A stretch of 24,832 nucleotides of DNA. Source: CAYHPY01 sp964358485. Its GTDB lineage: Bacteria; Elusimicrobiota; Elusimicrobia; UBA1565; UBA9628. The position numbers and the translations under genes are program-made. This document shows positions 1 through 7,884 of this stretch, in pieces. The DNA lies in assembly GCA_964358485.1 (NCBI GenBank), contig CAYHPY010000051.1, positions 1 to 24,832 on the forward strand, in the 5' to 3' direction. The notes beneath the pieces were generated by a model. That model made no database searches. It saw only the letters and a list, made by a program, of their open reading frames with translations, and was not told the origin of the DNA. The first letter of the stretch is position 1. Each line of letters begins with the position of its first letter.

Positions 1-1227
1 ATGAGGAACCGGAGGGGGGGGAGCCGCCGCCGCGTGGGCGGGCGGCGCGGGCGATGCCGTCGGCGCGTGGGCGGGCGGCGCGGGTTCGACGGGCGGAGGG
101 GCCGGCTGCGCCGCGACCGGAGCGGGAGGAGGCACGCCCAATTTCACCGTCGGACTATTTTCGGGGAACTGAACCTTCGTCATTTTCTTGGAGGCGCCGT
201 CCCGCTCGGGCAGGGTGATCACATAAACGGCCAGGCAGATGCCCAGGGCCAAAAGCCCCCCTCCGATGAGAACGCCTTTTGGGATGCCTCCTTCGTCCTT
301 TTTCCCCGTGGGCTGAGATTTCGGGGGGGAGGTCTTGCGGGCCGCGTCGGAAGCAGGAGCAGGGGTTTTCGCCGCCTCCTTGGGGACCGGGGTCCTTCCC
401 GAATCTTTCGGGGCCGGAGTCCCGGGCGCGGGATGGGGCGCGGGAGTTTTGTGGGCGCCGGGCTTGCTGGGAGGAGGGCGGTTTCCCGGCTCCTTGGGGC
501 GGGGGGCGGGGGGAACAGCCCCCCCGCGAGCGATCAGGGTTTGCGGTGGAGTCAATGGGCGCGGCGGCGGGGTCGCGCCGCGGGCCGGGGGAGCGACCGG
601 GGGTGTTGAGGCGGGGGGCGCCCCCGCGGGAGTCTCCTTGCGGGCCTCCGGGGCTTTCGGCATTCCAAGTTTGGGAAATTGAGAGGCGACGCCCGGGGTC
701 TCCGGTTTATTCGAAGAATCTTCCGCGGCCCGCTTGGGAAGCTGGGGCATCCCCAGCGACGGGGCGGGCGATGCCGGGTAATCCGGCATCGGGAATGATT
801 GCTTCGGAAGCGGCGGCGGACCGCCCACGGGCAAGGACGGAGCGGGGGGCAATTGCGAAACCCGCGGCTTCGACGGCTCCGGGGGGGCGGGAGGCTTGGC
901 GGCCTCCGGAGCGGCCATCGGAGCCAAGGCGGGAGGCGGAGGTGAAGAAGGAGCTGGCGCAACCGAACGGGCGGGGGGAGCGGCAAGCCCCGGCGAGTCC
1001 GGCGGCGGCTCGAAAGGGGAGGCGACGATCTCCAGGGGCGGAAAGGATGCCGGCTCGGGCGACGGGGCAGGAGCGGGTTCGGCCGGCTCGGATTTGGGAC
1101 GCTCCGGGGCGGCGGGCGCGTTTTCCGGAGGGATGCGTCGGAATTGCTCGAAGTCCCAATGGCAGGAGGGACAACGTGTCGCCTCGTCGGCGACTTCGGC
1201 ACCGCAGCTCGGACAACGGGAAAGCAT
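1..1227 (-). CDS. Zinc-ribbon, proline-rich, single-TM protein (3' end outside window)
   Basis: The reading frame stays open from an ATG at 1227 to base 1 (409 codons, no stop), so the C-terminus lies outside the window. The N-terminus, MLSRCPSCGAEV followed by RCPSCHWDFEQF, carries two CPSC knuckles typical of a zinc ribbon. Roughly residues 40-310 are low-complexity Pro/Ala/Lys linker. A single membrane helix follows at about 319-336 (GVLIGGGLLALGICLAVYVI), then another Pro/Ala-rich stretch. Expected topology is zinc ribbon in the cytoplasm and tail outside. No other in-frame start exists before the upstream TAA at 1281-1279. The gene lies 57 nt behind the giant gene on the same strand and is probably co-transcribed. 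No strong Shine-Dalgarno is visible. The function is unknown; such zinc-ribbon membrane proteins are usually uncharacterised. Confidence 0.8.
   Translation of the reverse strand, partial: MLSRCPSCGAEVADEATRCPSCHWDFEQFRRIPPENAPAAPERPKSEPAEPAPAPSPEPASFPPLEIVASPFEPPPDSPGLAAPPARSVAPAPSSPPPPALAPMAAPEAAKPPAPPEPSKPRVSQLPPAPSLPVGGPPPLPKQSFPMPDYPASPAPSLGMPQLPKRAAEDSSNKPETPGVASQFPKLGMPKAPEARKETPAGAPPASTPPVAPPARGATPPPRPLTPPQTLIARGGAVPPAPRPKEPGNRPPPSKPGAHKTPAPHPAPGTPAPKDSGRTPVPKEAAKTPAPASDAARKTSPPKSQPTGKKDEGGIPKGVLIGGGLLALGICLAVYVITLPERDGASKKMTKVQFPENSPTVKLGVPPPAPVAAQPAPPPVEPAPPAHAPTASPAPPAHAAAAPPPPVPH
31..84. repeat. 21-bp direct repeat, 33-bp spacing, in the Pro/Ala tail
   Basis: The same 21 bases (starting cgcgtgggcg) occur at 31-51 and 64-84. 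On the minus strand they encode two copies of a PAPPAHA-type segment of the partial zinc-ribbon protein. This looks like ordinary slippage-type expansion within a low-complexity coding tail. Confidence 0.8.
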
Positions 1228-1283
1228 TCTTTGGGAAGCGGGCTCGCGGAAAAGCGTCCGGGCCCGATCCTTCTTATTTTACC

Positions 1284-4200
1284 TTAATGCGCGCGCTTTT
1301 TCTTAGAGATGCCCACCAGGTAGCCGATGTTGGAGTGCAGAAGCAAATACCCCAACGCCAAGCCCGCCGCGAGCCTCAGCGCCATGGCCAGGTACTCGCG
1401 GGTCTTCGGGTCCTGGATGTCCTTGAGCAGGGGATCGAGCTCCCAGGAATGCTTCGCTTGGGGCAGGTAGGTGTAGGAGAAATCCTCCTGCTCCACGGGG
1501 GCGGGAGCTTGGACGGCCGGCGCGGGACCGGCCTCCTCAAAGGATTGCGGCTGAGCGGCCGGAGCGGCGGCCTCTTTCTGAGCGAAGGCGGGAGCCTTCG
1601 GATTCCACGGGCTCTGGGACATATTGCTCGGTTGATATTGGGGGAATTGCTGTTCGGCGGTTTTGGGAGCCGCGGCGGGGGCCTTGTCCTTGGAGCCGTC
1701 GAACCGGGAGGCCAGAGAAGGAGCGGGCTTGTGTCCCGTGGGCAGGCCGGCCAGGGAAGGGGAAACCGGCTCCCGCGAACGCCGGGGGGCGGGGACCTGG
1801 GCGGCCTGCCGGGGAATGGGAGGAGCGCCGAAAGTCGGCTGGGGCGCCGCTTCGGGAGCGGCCGCGCTGACGGACCCTCCCGCCGGGGCGGCGTCCGAAC
1901 CTTGCCCACCGCCGCCGCCTCCTCCACCACCGCCACCCCCTCCTGCTCCTCCACCGCCACCACCACCGCCCCCTCCACCGCCCCCTCCACCGCCGCCGCT
2001 CTTGCCGCCGCCGGAACCGCCGCCCGAACCGCCGCCCGAATCGCCGCCGGAGGTTTTCCGCCCGGAATCATCGGGCTGGCGCGGAGCCTGCCGGGGCTCG
2101 GACGGCGGAACTTCGTTCTTGCGGGCGAGTTGTTGGGGCTCCTCGACCGGGCGCTCGTCTTCCGGCAGGCGGGGATCTTCCTCTTTTTGCGTCTCTTCGG
2201 GCCCTCCTTCGGCCGGGGGCCGCGGCCCGGGGCCGTCCTCGGGCAAAACGGTGTCTTCCTCCACGGGGGGAGGAGGGTCCTTCTTCTTGCGGGAATCGGG
2301 GTCGGGCTTGACGGCGTCGGAGTCGGTATAAACCGGGTAACGCGCCACGGGCTTCTGGTTCCAATTCTTCATGCCCTCGGTGATTCTCTGGCGCCACGGG
2401 CGGGTGTCCTTGACCTCGGGAGCCTTGACCTTTTCCCGTCCGGCGGCCTCTTCGGGGGCCGCGCCGCCTTTGCCCTTCCGGGGCTGGCGGCGAGGGGAAG
2501 CTTCCTCGGCGACGGCGCCTTTTGCTTTCCGGGGCCGGCGGGGGGACGCTTCCTCGGCGACGGCCTTTTCGGCTCCGGGCTTGCCGGATTCCTTGGCGGT
2601 TTCCGTGGGCTTGGCCGCGCGGGAGCGACGCGGCGATTTTTCCCGAGGACCCGTCTCCTCGACGGCGGCCCTCTCGGAGGGCTTGGTCTCGGTCTTCTCC
2701 AGGGGTTTGGATGCCTTTTCCCGCCCGGCCCTTTCGTTCACCCGCTCGGAGGGAGCCTTTTCCTCCGGGACCGAAGGCCCTTTGCCTTTCTTGGAGGCGG
2801 AGCGCCGGCCCTCGCCCGATTTGGGGGATTTGACCTGCTCGGCTCCGGCGGCCTCGGTGGATTTCACCTCGGGGGCTGCCTTGGTTTCCGGGACCGGCGC
2901 CTTGCGCGCTTTGGTCTCAGGGGTGGCTTTGGTCTCCGGGGCGGCCTTGGTTTCGGGAGCCGGAGCCTTTTGGGCTTTGGCCTCCGGGGCGGCCTTGGTC
3001 TCGGGGGCGGGAGCCTTCTGCGCTTTGGCCTCCGGGGAAGCCTTCACTTCAGGGGCGGCCTTGGTTTCGGGAGCCGGGGCCTTTTGCGCTTTGGCTTCGG
3101 GCGCGGCCTTGGTCTCGGGAGCGGGGGCCTGGGCTTTGGCCTGCGGCTGAGCCTTGGCTTCCGGGGCCTGGGTATGCTGGGCGGCTTTCACCTTGGCCTC
3201 GCCGGCCGACTCGATGGCCCCGGCTTCGACCTTCGCCTTCTCCACCGCATTCTGCGCCCGGTCCAAGCCCTTCGAGGAAGAAGAAGCCTGGGTTTTGGCC
3301 TTCCCGCCTTTTTCCGGAGCAGCCGGCGGCTCCACGGGCGCCTCGGGGGCGCCGGTCCCTTTTCCTGGACCGCCCTTCGGGCCCTTCCCCACCTCCGCCG
3401 GAACTCCGGTGGACTCGGGGATTTGGGGAGCGTCCTTGGCCAGCTTGGCGGCTTCCCGGGCCGTGGCCTCGTTTTTGAGCGCGTCGAGCTTGGCCCCTTC
3501 TTCCAAGAGCGCCCGCTCCCGGGCCTTCATGTCCTTCCATCCTTTATACATGAGGCCGGCGAAGAAAACGTCGGTGGCCGTGTCGGTGAGCTTCTCGTAG
3601 AATTTCTGGCGGTCGCCGTCCCAATACTGGAAGGTTTTCCCGATGTTGTCGGCCATGCCCACGCCCCATTGGGTCATCATGGTCGTGACCAGCACCGCGT
3701 GGGTGACCCGCGCCGCGCCCAGGGCCACCTGGAGGGCTTTGGCGCTTCCGAAGAGGGCCTCGGAGGCCTGCATGGCGGTGATCGCGCGGCCCAGGCCGAA
3801 AGTCGCCCAGATCACGGGGTTGAACATGGTCTCGGCGATGTTTTCGAAGGCGCCCGTCGCCACCCCGAGGGTCGTCACGGCCGCGCCCGCGAAGCCGTCC
3901 ATCTGCCCGCCCATCTCGATGAGGCGCGACCCGTAGGAGCCCGCCCCGTAGCCCGACAAGGCCCCAACCAGTTCCTTCTCGCTGGCGGGCTTGGCCATTT
4001 CGGCCGCGTAGGCGTCGGGGGCGCGGTGCGGCGTGATCCCGATCTGCTCGAGCCCCTTGCGGCGGTTCTGGATGGCCGCCCCTTCCAGCTCCCGGCGAGA
4101 TCCGGGGTGGAGCCGGTCCAGGAACTCACGGTCGCTCATCACCGCGCGCATCGCGGGATTCTTGTAATAGCTGGCCACCGCCTCGATGTTGTAGAGGTCC

Positions 4201-6701
4201 GAGTCGGCCACCTCGCTGATGATCCACTGGGGGGCGGCCATGAGGCCGGTGTAGACGGTCGTCCCCACCTTGCCGCCGGCGTCGAGGATGTCCCCCAGGA
4301 CGGGGACGGACATGATGCCGTTGCCGATCATCCCGAAAGTGGAGGAGCCGGAGATTTCCCGGGTGACCTTCTGGTATTCGACGCGTTGGCCTTCCCGCCA
4401 CCCGCCGACCGCGGCCGAGCCGCTCCATTTCTGCTCTCCGATCCAGACATGGGTGGTGTCCTCGTCGGCCCGCCATGGCTTATACCAGGGGGCGGTGTAG
4501 GAGCTCTTGGTCTCGTACCAGTTCAGCCGGGTGCCCTCGGCGGTGTACTCCATCCAACGCCGGGGGTCCTGGGTTCCCTTGCCCGCGGCGTCGACGGTGA
4601 TGGTGCCCATGAGGACGAAGGTTCCCTTGGAGACCTTGCCGTTGACCGCGGTCCCGGGCGCGATCTTTCCGTTGTAGATTTTCTTGGTCTTGTCGGCGAA
4701 CTCAAAAACCAGATTAAAGGTGCCCTTGTCATCGATGAAAAGCCGGGCCGAAACGGCTCCGGGCTCGCGTGAAAGAAGCGCGAAATCCGCGAGGAAATTG
4801 CCCAACGGGACGGTGAACGCGGCGTCCTTGTCGGCCACCCCCAACGCGGCCAGGATTTCCTTGGCCAGAGCCCGGGAAGCGGCGGTCCGCCCGTCGCCCT
4901 TCGGCAGCTTCAGCAGCTCGGCGACGCCGACCTCATAGCCCAGGAGTTTTTGCGACTGATCCAGAATCTTTGTGACATGCTTGCTCAGGATGAGCAGGAT
5001 CTTGTCGTCGGGGAGGACCACCTTGGTGACCGTAAAGCGTCCGTCCTCCTCCAGGGTCCCGTATTGGGCCTTGAAGGGGGAGGGCCCGCTCTTTCCGGGG
5101 AGGGCCACCACCGAGGCCTTGCGGTCCTTCTCCGTGGTGATGAGCAGGCCTTTTTTCCAGTCCTTGACCGAGCGCAGGCCGCTGACGCCCGATTGGGTCT
5201 CTTCCGTGACCACCGCGCCGCTCTCGTCGTAAACCGTGACGGTGGTGAGCTTGCGGAGAATGTCGGAAATCTCCTTTCTCACCCGCTTGCCGGTGTTGAC
5301 CTCGATGACGCTGCTTTCCGCACGAACGATTTCGCGCTTGTCGTCGAACTCGACGGCGGTGCGGATGGAACGGCGGCTCTGCGGATCGAAGACCACCATC
5401 AGGCCGCGTTTGCCGCCGTTTTTTTCCTGCCCCTGAAAGCGGGTGGTCCCGTCGGCGAAGCGGTAAAGGAGGCCGAAATAGGTGATCCCGCCCTCCGTCT
5501 CCGCCTTGAAAGTGATGTCCCGGGCCCCTTCCGCCGCGGCCCCCATTTCCCAGGGCTCCAGCACGGTCCCCGGAGGCATGGCGTCGGCCAGCAGGGCCTG
5601 CTGGATAAAGACCCGGTAACGAGCGAGGTTCACAAGGTGGAGGCCCAGGGCGGTGCGGACCTCAAGCAAAGTCTTAACCCGGGCGCGATAGGCCTCCGCG
5701 TCGGCAGGAGCTCCGGAAAAACCGAGCAGTGCCAGGGCCTCGGCTTCGACGGCGCGGAGCTTGGCGACCACGGAAGGAAGATCAGGGTAGGCCGAAGGAT
5801 CCTCGCCGGCGGCCAAAAGGGCGTCCTTGCCGCCCGCAAAAAGAGCCTGCCGCTGGGCGAGCCGGGCTTCCTTGAATTGGCGATGGGCGGCGTCCGGAAG
5901 AAGATCGGCGAAGGGAGAAAGCGCGGCGTCCGCCGAGATGGAAAGGGGCCCCGGGACGGGTTCTCCTTCGGGCGCGGGCTTGGGAGCGGGCCGAGGCATG
6001 GCGGCCTCCACCACGGGCGGGGGGAGGATTTCCATGTCGGTCGGCTTGGCCCCCTGAAGCCGGGGGTCCGAAGGATCGGTGAAAGCCACCTCGTCGAAAT
6101 CGCGCCGCAGGCCCGACAAGGCGCTGACGGCCTCCGGGTTGCCGGCCACGCGGTCGCGCATCCGTTCGAAGATCCAGTCGGCGCGCGAAGGATCGACCGA
6201 GGCGGCCTGCAAACCCCCGACCAGGGCGGACATGGTTTCCGCCGATTTTTCCGGGTCCTCCTGGCGCAAAGCCCGGACGAGGGCCTTGAGGCGTCCCTGA
6301 ATTTTATCGGCGGCCGGGCCTCCCGCCAATCCGCGACCGGCGGCCACGATCTCCCCGAGGCGGTCGACTTCCCGTCGCAGGCGCTCGGCTTCAGAGCCGG
6401 TCATGTTGGGGGAAATTTTTTCCAAGCGGTCCTTCAATTCCCGCGCTTTTTTCTCCAGGTCGGACAGGTTCTTTCCCGAGCCGGAGTAGTGGGCCAGGAT
6501 GTCGTCGGTCAGGTCGCCGAGGTCGGCCTTGATCCGGGTCGCGGCCGGGGACAAGGATGGGGCCAGATGGCCGAAGGCCGCCCCGGGCGCCTGGGCGAGA
6601 AGGGTTTCCTCCGCCGACGGCCGAAGCGGCCCCGTAAAGGCCAGAAGCGCGAACAGGAAGGTCCGCTCGGCGATCCGACTAGGTCTTTTGGTCCCGGCCA
6701 T
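1284..6701 (-). CDS. Giant (1805 aa) secreted protein with KAP repeats, poly-Gly tract and C-terminal TM anchor
   Basis: I do not recognise a family. The N-terminus has basic residues and a hydrophobic core (FLFALLAFTGPL), so it looks like a signal peptide. Residues of about 30-220 are charged and helical. Residues of about 340-790 look beta-rich, with repeated FADGT-like and VVFD-like strands. Residues of about 790-1050 contain Gly/Ala-rich, weakly hydrophobic helices (NPVIWATFGLGRAITAMQ and after). Residues of about 1180-1280 carry 16-residue APETKAAPEAKAQKAP repeats, then Lys/Arg/Glu-rich and Pro-rich disorder. A Ser/Gly tract of nearly 50 residues sits at about 1551-1598. The last 38 residues are one membrane helix with a KKKRAH tail, so most of the chain should lie outside the cytoplasm, anchored at its C-terminus. 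The ATG at 6701 is the only start giving a signal peptide; no Shine-Dalgarno is visible. It could be a surface or envelope structural protein, but the function is unknown. Confidence 0.85.
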   Translation of the reverse strand: MAGTKRPSRIAERTFLFALLAFTGPLRPSAEETLLAQAPGAAFGHLAPSLSPAATRIKADLGDLTDDILAHYSGSGKNLSDLEKKARELKDRLEKISPNMTGSEAERLRREVDRLGEIVAAGRGLAGGPAADKIQGRLKALVRALRQEDPEKSAETMSALVGGLQAASVDPSRADWIFERMRDRVAGNPEAVSALSGLRRDFDEVAFTDPSDPRLQGAKPTDMEILPPPVVEAAMPRPAPKPAPEGEPVPGPLSISADAALSPFADLLPDAAHRQFKEARLAQRQALFAGGKDALLAAGEDPSAYPDLPSVVAKLRAVEAEALALLGFSGAPADAEAYRARVKTLLEVRTALGLHLVNLARYRVFIQQALLADAMPPGTVLEPWEMGAAAEGARDITFKAETEGGITYFGLLYRFADGTTRFQGQEKNGGKRGLMVVFDPQSRRSIRTAVEFDDKREIVRAESSVIEVNTGKRVRKEISDILRKLTTVTVYDESGAVVTEETQSGVSGLRSVKDWKKGLLITTEKDRKASVVALPGKSGPSPFKAQYGTLEEDGRFTVTKVVLPDDKILLILSKHVTKILDQSQKLLGYEVGVAELLKLPKGDGRTAASRALAKEILAALGVADKDAAFTVPLGNFLADFALLSREPGAVSARLFIDDKGTFNLVFEFADKTKKIYNGKIAPGTAVNGKVSKGTFVLMGTITVDAAGKGTQDPRRWMEYTAEGTRLNWYETKSSYTAPWYKPWRADEDTTHVWIGEQKWSGSAAVGGWREGQRVEYQKVTREISGSSTFGMIGNGIMSVPVLGDILDAGGKVGTTVYTGLMAAPQWIISEVADSDLYNIEAVASYYKNPAMRAVMSDREFLDRLHPGSRRELEGAAIQNRRKGLEQIGITPHRAPDAYAAEMAKPASEKELVGALSGYGAGSYGSRLIEMGGQMDGFAGAAVTTLGVATGAFENIAETMFNPVIWATFGLGRAITAMQASEALFGSAKALQVALGAARVTHAVLVTTMMTQWGVGMADNIGKTFQYWDGDRQKFYEKLTDTATDVFFAGLMYKGWKDMKARERALLEEGAKLDALKNEATAREAAKLAKDAPQIPESTGVPAEVGKGPKGGPGKGTGAPEAPVEPPAAPEKGGKAKTQASSSSKGLDRAQNAVEKAKVEAGAIESAGEAKVKAAQHTQAPEAKAQPQAKAQAPAPETKAAPEAKAQKAPAPETKAAPEVKASPEAKAQKAPAPETKAAPEAKAQKAPAPETKAAPETKATPETKARKAPVPETKAAPEVKSTEAAGAEQVKSPKSGEGRRSASKKGKGPSVPEEKAPSERVNERAGREKASKPLEKTETKPSERAAVEETGPREKSPRRSRAAKPTETAKESGKPGAEKAVAEEASPRRPRKAKGAVAEEASPRRQPRKGKGGAAPEEAAGREKVKAPEVKDTRPWRQRITEGMKNWNQKPVARYPVYTDSDAVKPDPDSRKKKDPPPPVEEDTVLPEDGPGPRPPAEGGPEETQKEEDPRLPEDERPVEEPQQLARKNEVPPSEPRQAPRQPDDSGRKTSGGDSGGGSGGGSGGGKSGGGGGGGGGGGGGGGGGAGGGGGGGGGGGGGQGSDAAPAGGSVSAAAPEAAPQPTFGAPPIPRQAAQVPAPRRSREPVSPSLAGLPTGHKPAPSLASRFDGSKDKAPAAAPKTAEQQFPQYQPSNMSQSPWNPKAPAFAQKEAAAPAAQPQSFEEAGPAPAVQAPAPVEQEDFSYTYLPQAKHSWELDPLLKDIQDPKTREYLAMALRLAAGLALGYLLLHSNIGYLVGISKKKRAH
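1908..2050 (-). repeat. Poly-glycine coding tract (GGN repeats)
   Basis: The minus strand reads as an almost uninterrupted run of glycine codons with scattered Ser and single Ala and Lys codons (residues about 1551-1598 of the giant protein). The matching plus strand is a polypyrimidine/CCN run. Mixed third positions (GGA, GGC, GGG, GGT) argue for selection for glycine rather than simple trinucleotide slippage. Confidence 0.85.
2860..3150 (-). repeat. 48-bp tandem repeats coding APETKAAPEAKAQKAP units
   Basis: Near-identical blocks recur at 48-bp spacing (block boundaries at about 2941, 2989, 3037 and then 3055, 3103). An 18-bp partial unit is inserted between 3037 and 3055. Each block encodes a 16-residue Ala/Pro/Lys/Glu unit. 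Third-base differences between blocks show they have diverged and are not a very recent expansion. Confidence 0.85.
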
Positions 6702-6708
6702 CTGCTTA

Positions 6709-6780
6709 AGTGTAGACCTGAAAGTCCCAGAGGTGCAGTGTCCAAAGGCCCAAAATCTTCTGGGCCTTTAGTCCTACACC
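6709..6780. promoter_or_regulatory. Nested inverted repeat upstream of the giant gene (operator or leader hairpin)
   Basis: A perfect 9-bp inverted repeat, AAAGGCCCA (6744-6752) and TGGGCCTTT (6761-6769), has an 8-nt loop. Around it lies a larger imperfect inverted pair: plus-strand GTGTAGACCTGAAAGTCCCA starting at 6710 resembles minus-strand GTGTAGGACTAAAGGCCCAG starting at 6779. If transcription starts at the TATACT box at 6786-6781, the 9-bp hairpin would sit within the first 30 nt of the leader RNA. It may be a protein-binding operator or an RNA element. It is followed by neither a T-tract nor a Shine-Dalgarno. Confidence 0.5.
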
Positions 6781-6808
6781 AGTATACCCCCCTTTGGAAA
6801 AAAAACAA
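6781..6808 (-). promoter_or_regulatory. Possible promoter of the giant gene (TTGTTT-N16-TATACT)
   Basis: On the minus strand, TTGTTT (6808-6803) is separated by 16 nt from TATACT (6786-6781), giving a leader of about 70 nt. A rival -10, TACACT at 6714-6709, ends 7 nt before the ATG and would give a leaderless transcript, but its -35 is poor. I cannot decide between them from sequence. Confidence 0.4.
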
Positions 6809-6820
6809 GGGGGGGACGGT

Positions 6821-6863
6821 AAAAAACAAGGGACGCCGCTCCGGGCGGCGTCCCTTGTTTTTT
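6821..6863 (-). terminator. Perfect 19-bp hairpin terminator
   Basis: The arms at 6821-6839 and 6845-6863 are perfectly complementary around a 5-nt TCCGG loop, with a GC-rich core and A6/T6 ends. It lies 7 bp beyond the tandem stops (TAATAA) of the minus-strand ParB-like gene and is a textbook intrinsic terminator for it. Because the ends are A6 and T6 it could work in both directions, although no plus-strand gene enters it. A second AAAAAACAAGGG copy at 6800-6811 lies just beyond. Confidence 0.9.
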
Positions 6864-6870
6864 CGGCTTA

Positions 6871-7773
6871 TTAAACGGCTAAAGCGCCGAGGCGATCGTC
6901 CAGCTTGGCTCGGACGGAGGTGCCTTCGTCCTTGAGGAGGGAAAACTTGCTGGCTTTGTAGGAGAGAATGGTGAGGAATTTCGCCGGCACGCCGGAGCGC
7001 CGGTAAGCGGCCAGCTTGTGGTGTCCGTCCAGCACGAATCCTCCAAAGAAGGAGTGCAGAACCTTCCCCTGGCCCTTGCGGACGGCCTCGGGCACCCCGC
7101 GCTGGTAGAGGCCGAGGAGGAGGATCCGGGGGCGATCGCCTTGGCTGATCATGGACTGATAAAGCTTAACGTACTCCTCCTTCAGCGCGTCCCGGGGAAC
7201 CAGCGGGATGATGAAATCGAACTGTTTCTCAAGAAGCCCGCCCTCCCCGTGGCGGAAGATGCGGGGGCGGTTGCCCTCGTAATGCTCCCAGCCCGAAAGG
7301 AGATCCTCTTCCTTGGGATCGGCCACGTCCCAAAGCTCCATGAATTCGGTATTGTGGAAATAGGAGTTCTCATCATCGGAATCGTAGGGGCCGGCCAGAT
7401 TAACCGAAGTCTCAAAAAGGGCGTATTCTCCCTTGTCCATCAGGTCCAATAGCGGCTGAAGCTCGCCGACCATGGTCTCATCCACCGGTCGGGGGAGCTG
7501 GATCGTCTTGGGGAGGTTGGCGACCTTCTTGGAAACCGGCATCTTCGGATCCTGAAGGCACTTGAACCAGAAATGGCAGGTGTCGCAGTCGTTGCCGATC
7601 TCGAACTTCCGGTGGCCCTGCATTTCCAGGAAAATGGAGTTGGCTTCGCCGTGCTTTTTTTCGACGCCGATCTTGAAGAAGCCCTTCCCCTGGGAGAGCT
7701 TCAACTTGAGCAATCCCTCGGAGAGCCGGGTGATTTCGCCTTTGTGGGCGGCGGTTTCTGATTTCATGGGCAT
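6871..7773 (-). CDS. ParB/sulfiredoxin-fold-like protein with Cys cluster
   Basis: The product is 300 aa, counted from the ATG at 7773 (MPMKSETAAH...); the frame extends far upstream, but that part overlaps the divergent kinase gene antisense and is not credible. The C-terminal FVLDGHHKLAAYRRSGVPAKFLTI (about 246-269) matches the DGHHR-type motif of ParB/Srx-like domains, where a backbone of this kind binds nucleotide. DCDTCHFWFKC (Cys63, Cys66, Cys72) could bind a metal or be a redox site. The middle (about 100-200) is acidic and unassigned. An AAGGGA is present 9 nt before the ATG. The gene is alone, between its own terminator and a divergent promoter region. The fold match is from a short motif; the substrate and role are unknown. 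Confidence 0.75.
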   Translation of the reverse strand: MPMKSETAAHKGEITRLSEGLLKLKLSQGKGFFKIGVEKKHGEANSIFLEMQGHRKFEIGNDCDTCHFWFKCLQDPKMPVSKKVANLPKTIQLPRPVDETMVGELQPLLDLMDKGEYALFETSVNLAGPYDSDDENSYFHNTEFMELWDVADPKEEDLLSGWEHYEGNRPRIFRHGEGGLLEKQFDFIIPLVPRDALKEEYVKLYQSMISQGDRPRILLLGLYQRGVPEAVRKGQGKVLHSFFGGFVLDGHHKLAAYRRSGVPAKFLTILSYKASKFSLLKDEGTSVRAKLDDRLGALAV

Positions 7774-7789
7774 GGTTCGGATTCCCTTC

Positions 7790-7818
7790 ATTGTAACGGA
7801 AATCCGAGCGGCGCGCAA
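7790..7818 (-). promoter_or_regulatory. Possible promoter for the ParB-like gene (TTGCGC-N17-TACAAT)
   Basis: On the minus strand TTGCGC (7818-7813) and TACAAT (7795-7790) are 17 nt apart. The expected start of transcription is about 7783, leaving a leader of only about 10 nt before the ATG at 7773. The ATG overlapping this -10 box (7791) is thereby unlikely to be the start codon. Confidence 0.45.
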
Positions 7819-7848
7819 GGCCCCGGCGGCCCCGGGGACAACGGCCGC

Positions 7849-7877
7849 TTGACAGCCCGGCTCCCATCTTTCATACT
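7849..7877 (+). promoter_or_regulatory. Sigma70-type promoter of the signalling cassette (TTGACA-N17-CATACT)
   Basis: A consensus -35 TTGACA (7849-7854), a 17-nt spacer and CATACT (7872-7877) precede the kinase gene. Transcription should start at about 7884-7885, exactly at the GTG proposed as the start codon. This argues for a leaderless mRNA and against the TTG at 7849, which is the -35 box itself. Confidence 0.7.
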
Positions 7878-7884
7878 GGGCGGA

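Noticed and set aside
1908..2050. Possible microsatellite or CRISPR-like array
   Set aside because: The units are glycine codons with variable third bases, in frame within a long gene, with no spacers.
279..4772. 1497-codon open frame on the plus strand
   Set aside because: It is antisense to the giant minus-strand gene. Its Gly/Arg/Leu-rich, repetitive product mirrors the low-complexity codons of the real gene, and it lacks domains and a ribosome site.
6744..6769. Known c-di-GMP or other standard riboswitch
   Set aside because: None of the conserved core sequences I know for common riboswitch classes is present; only the hairpin and paired motif can be supported.
4950..6935. 661-codon plus-strand frame over the start of the giant gene
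   Set aside because: It is antisense to a frame with a signal peptide, and it runs through the inverted repeat and the terminator, which a real gene would not.
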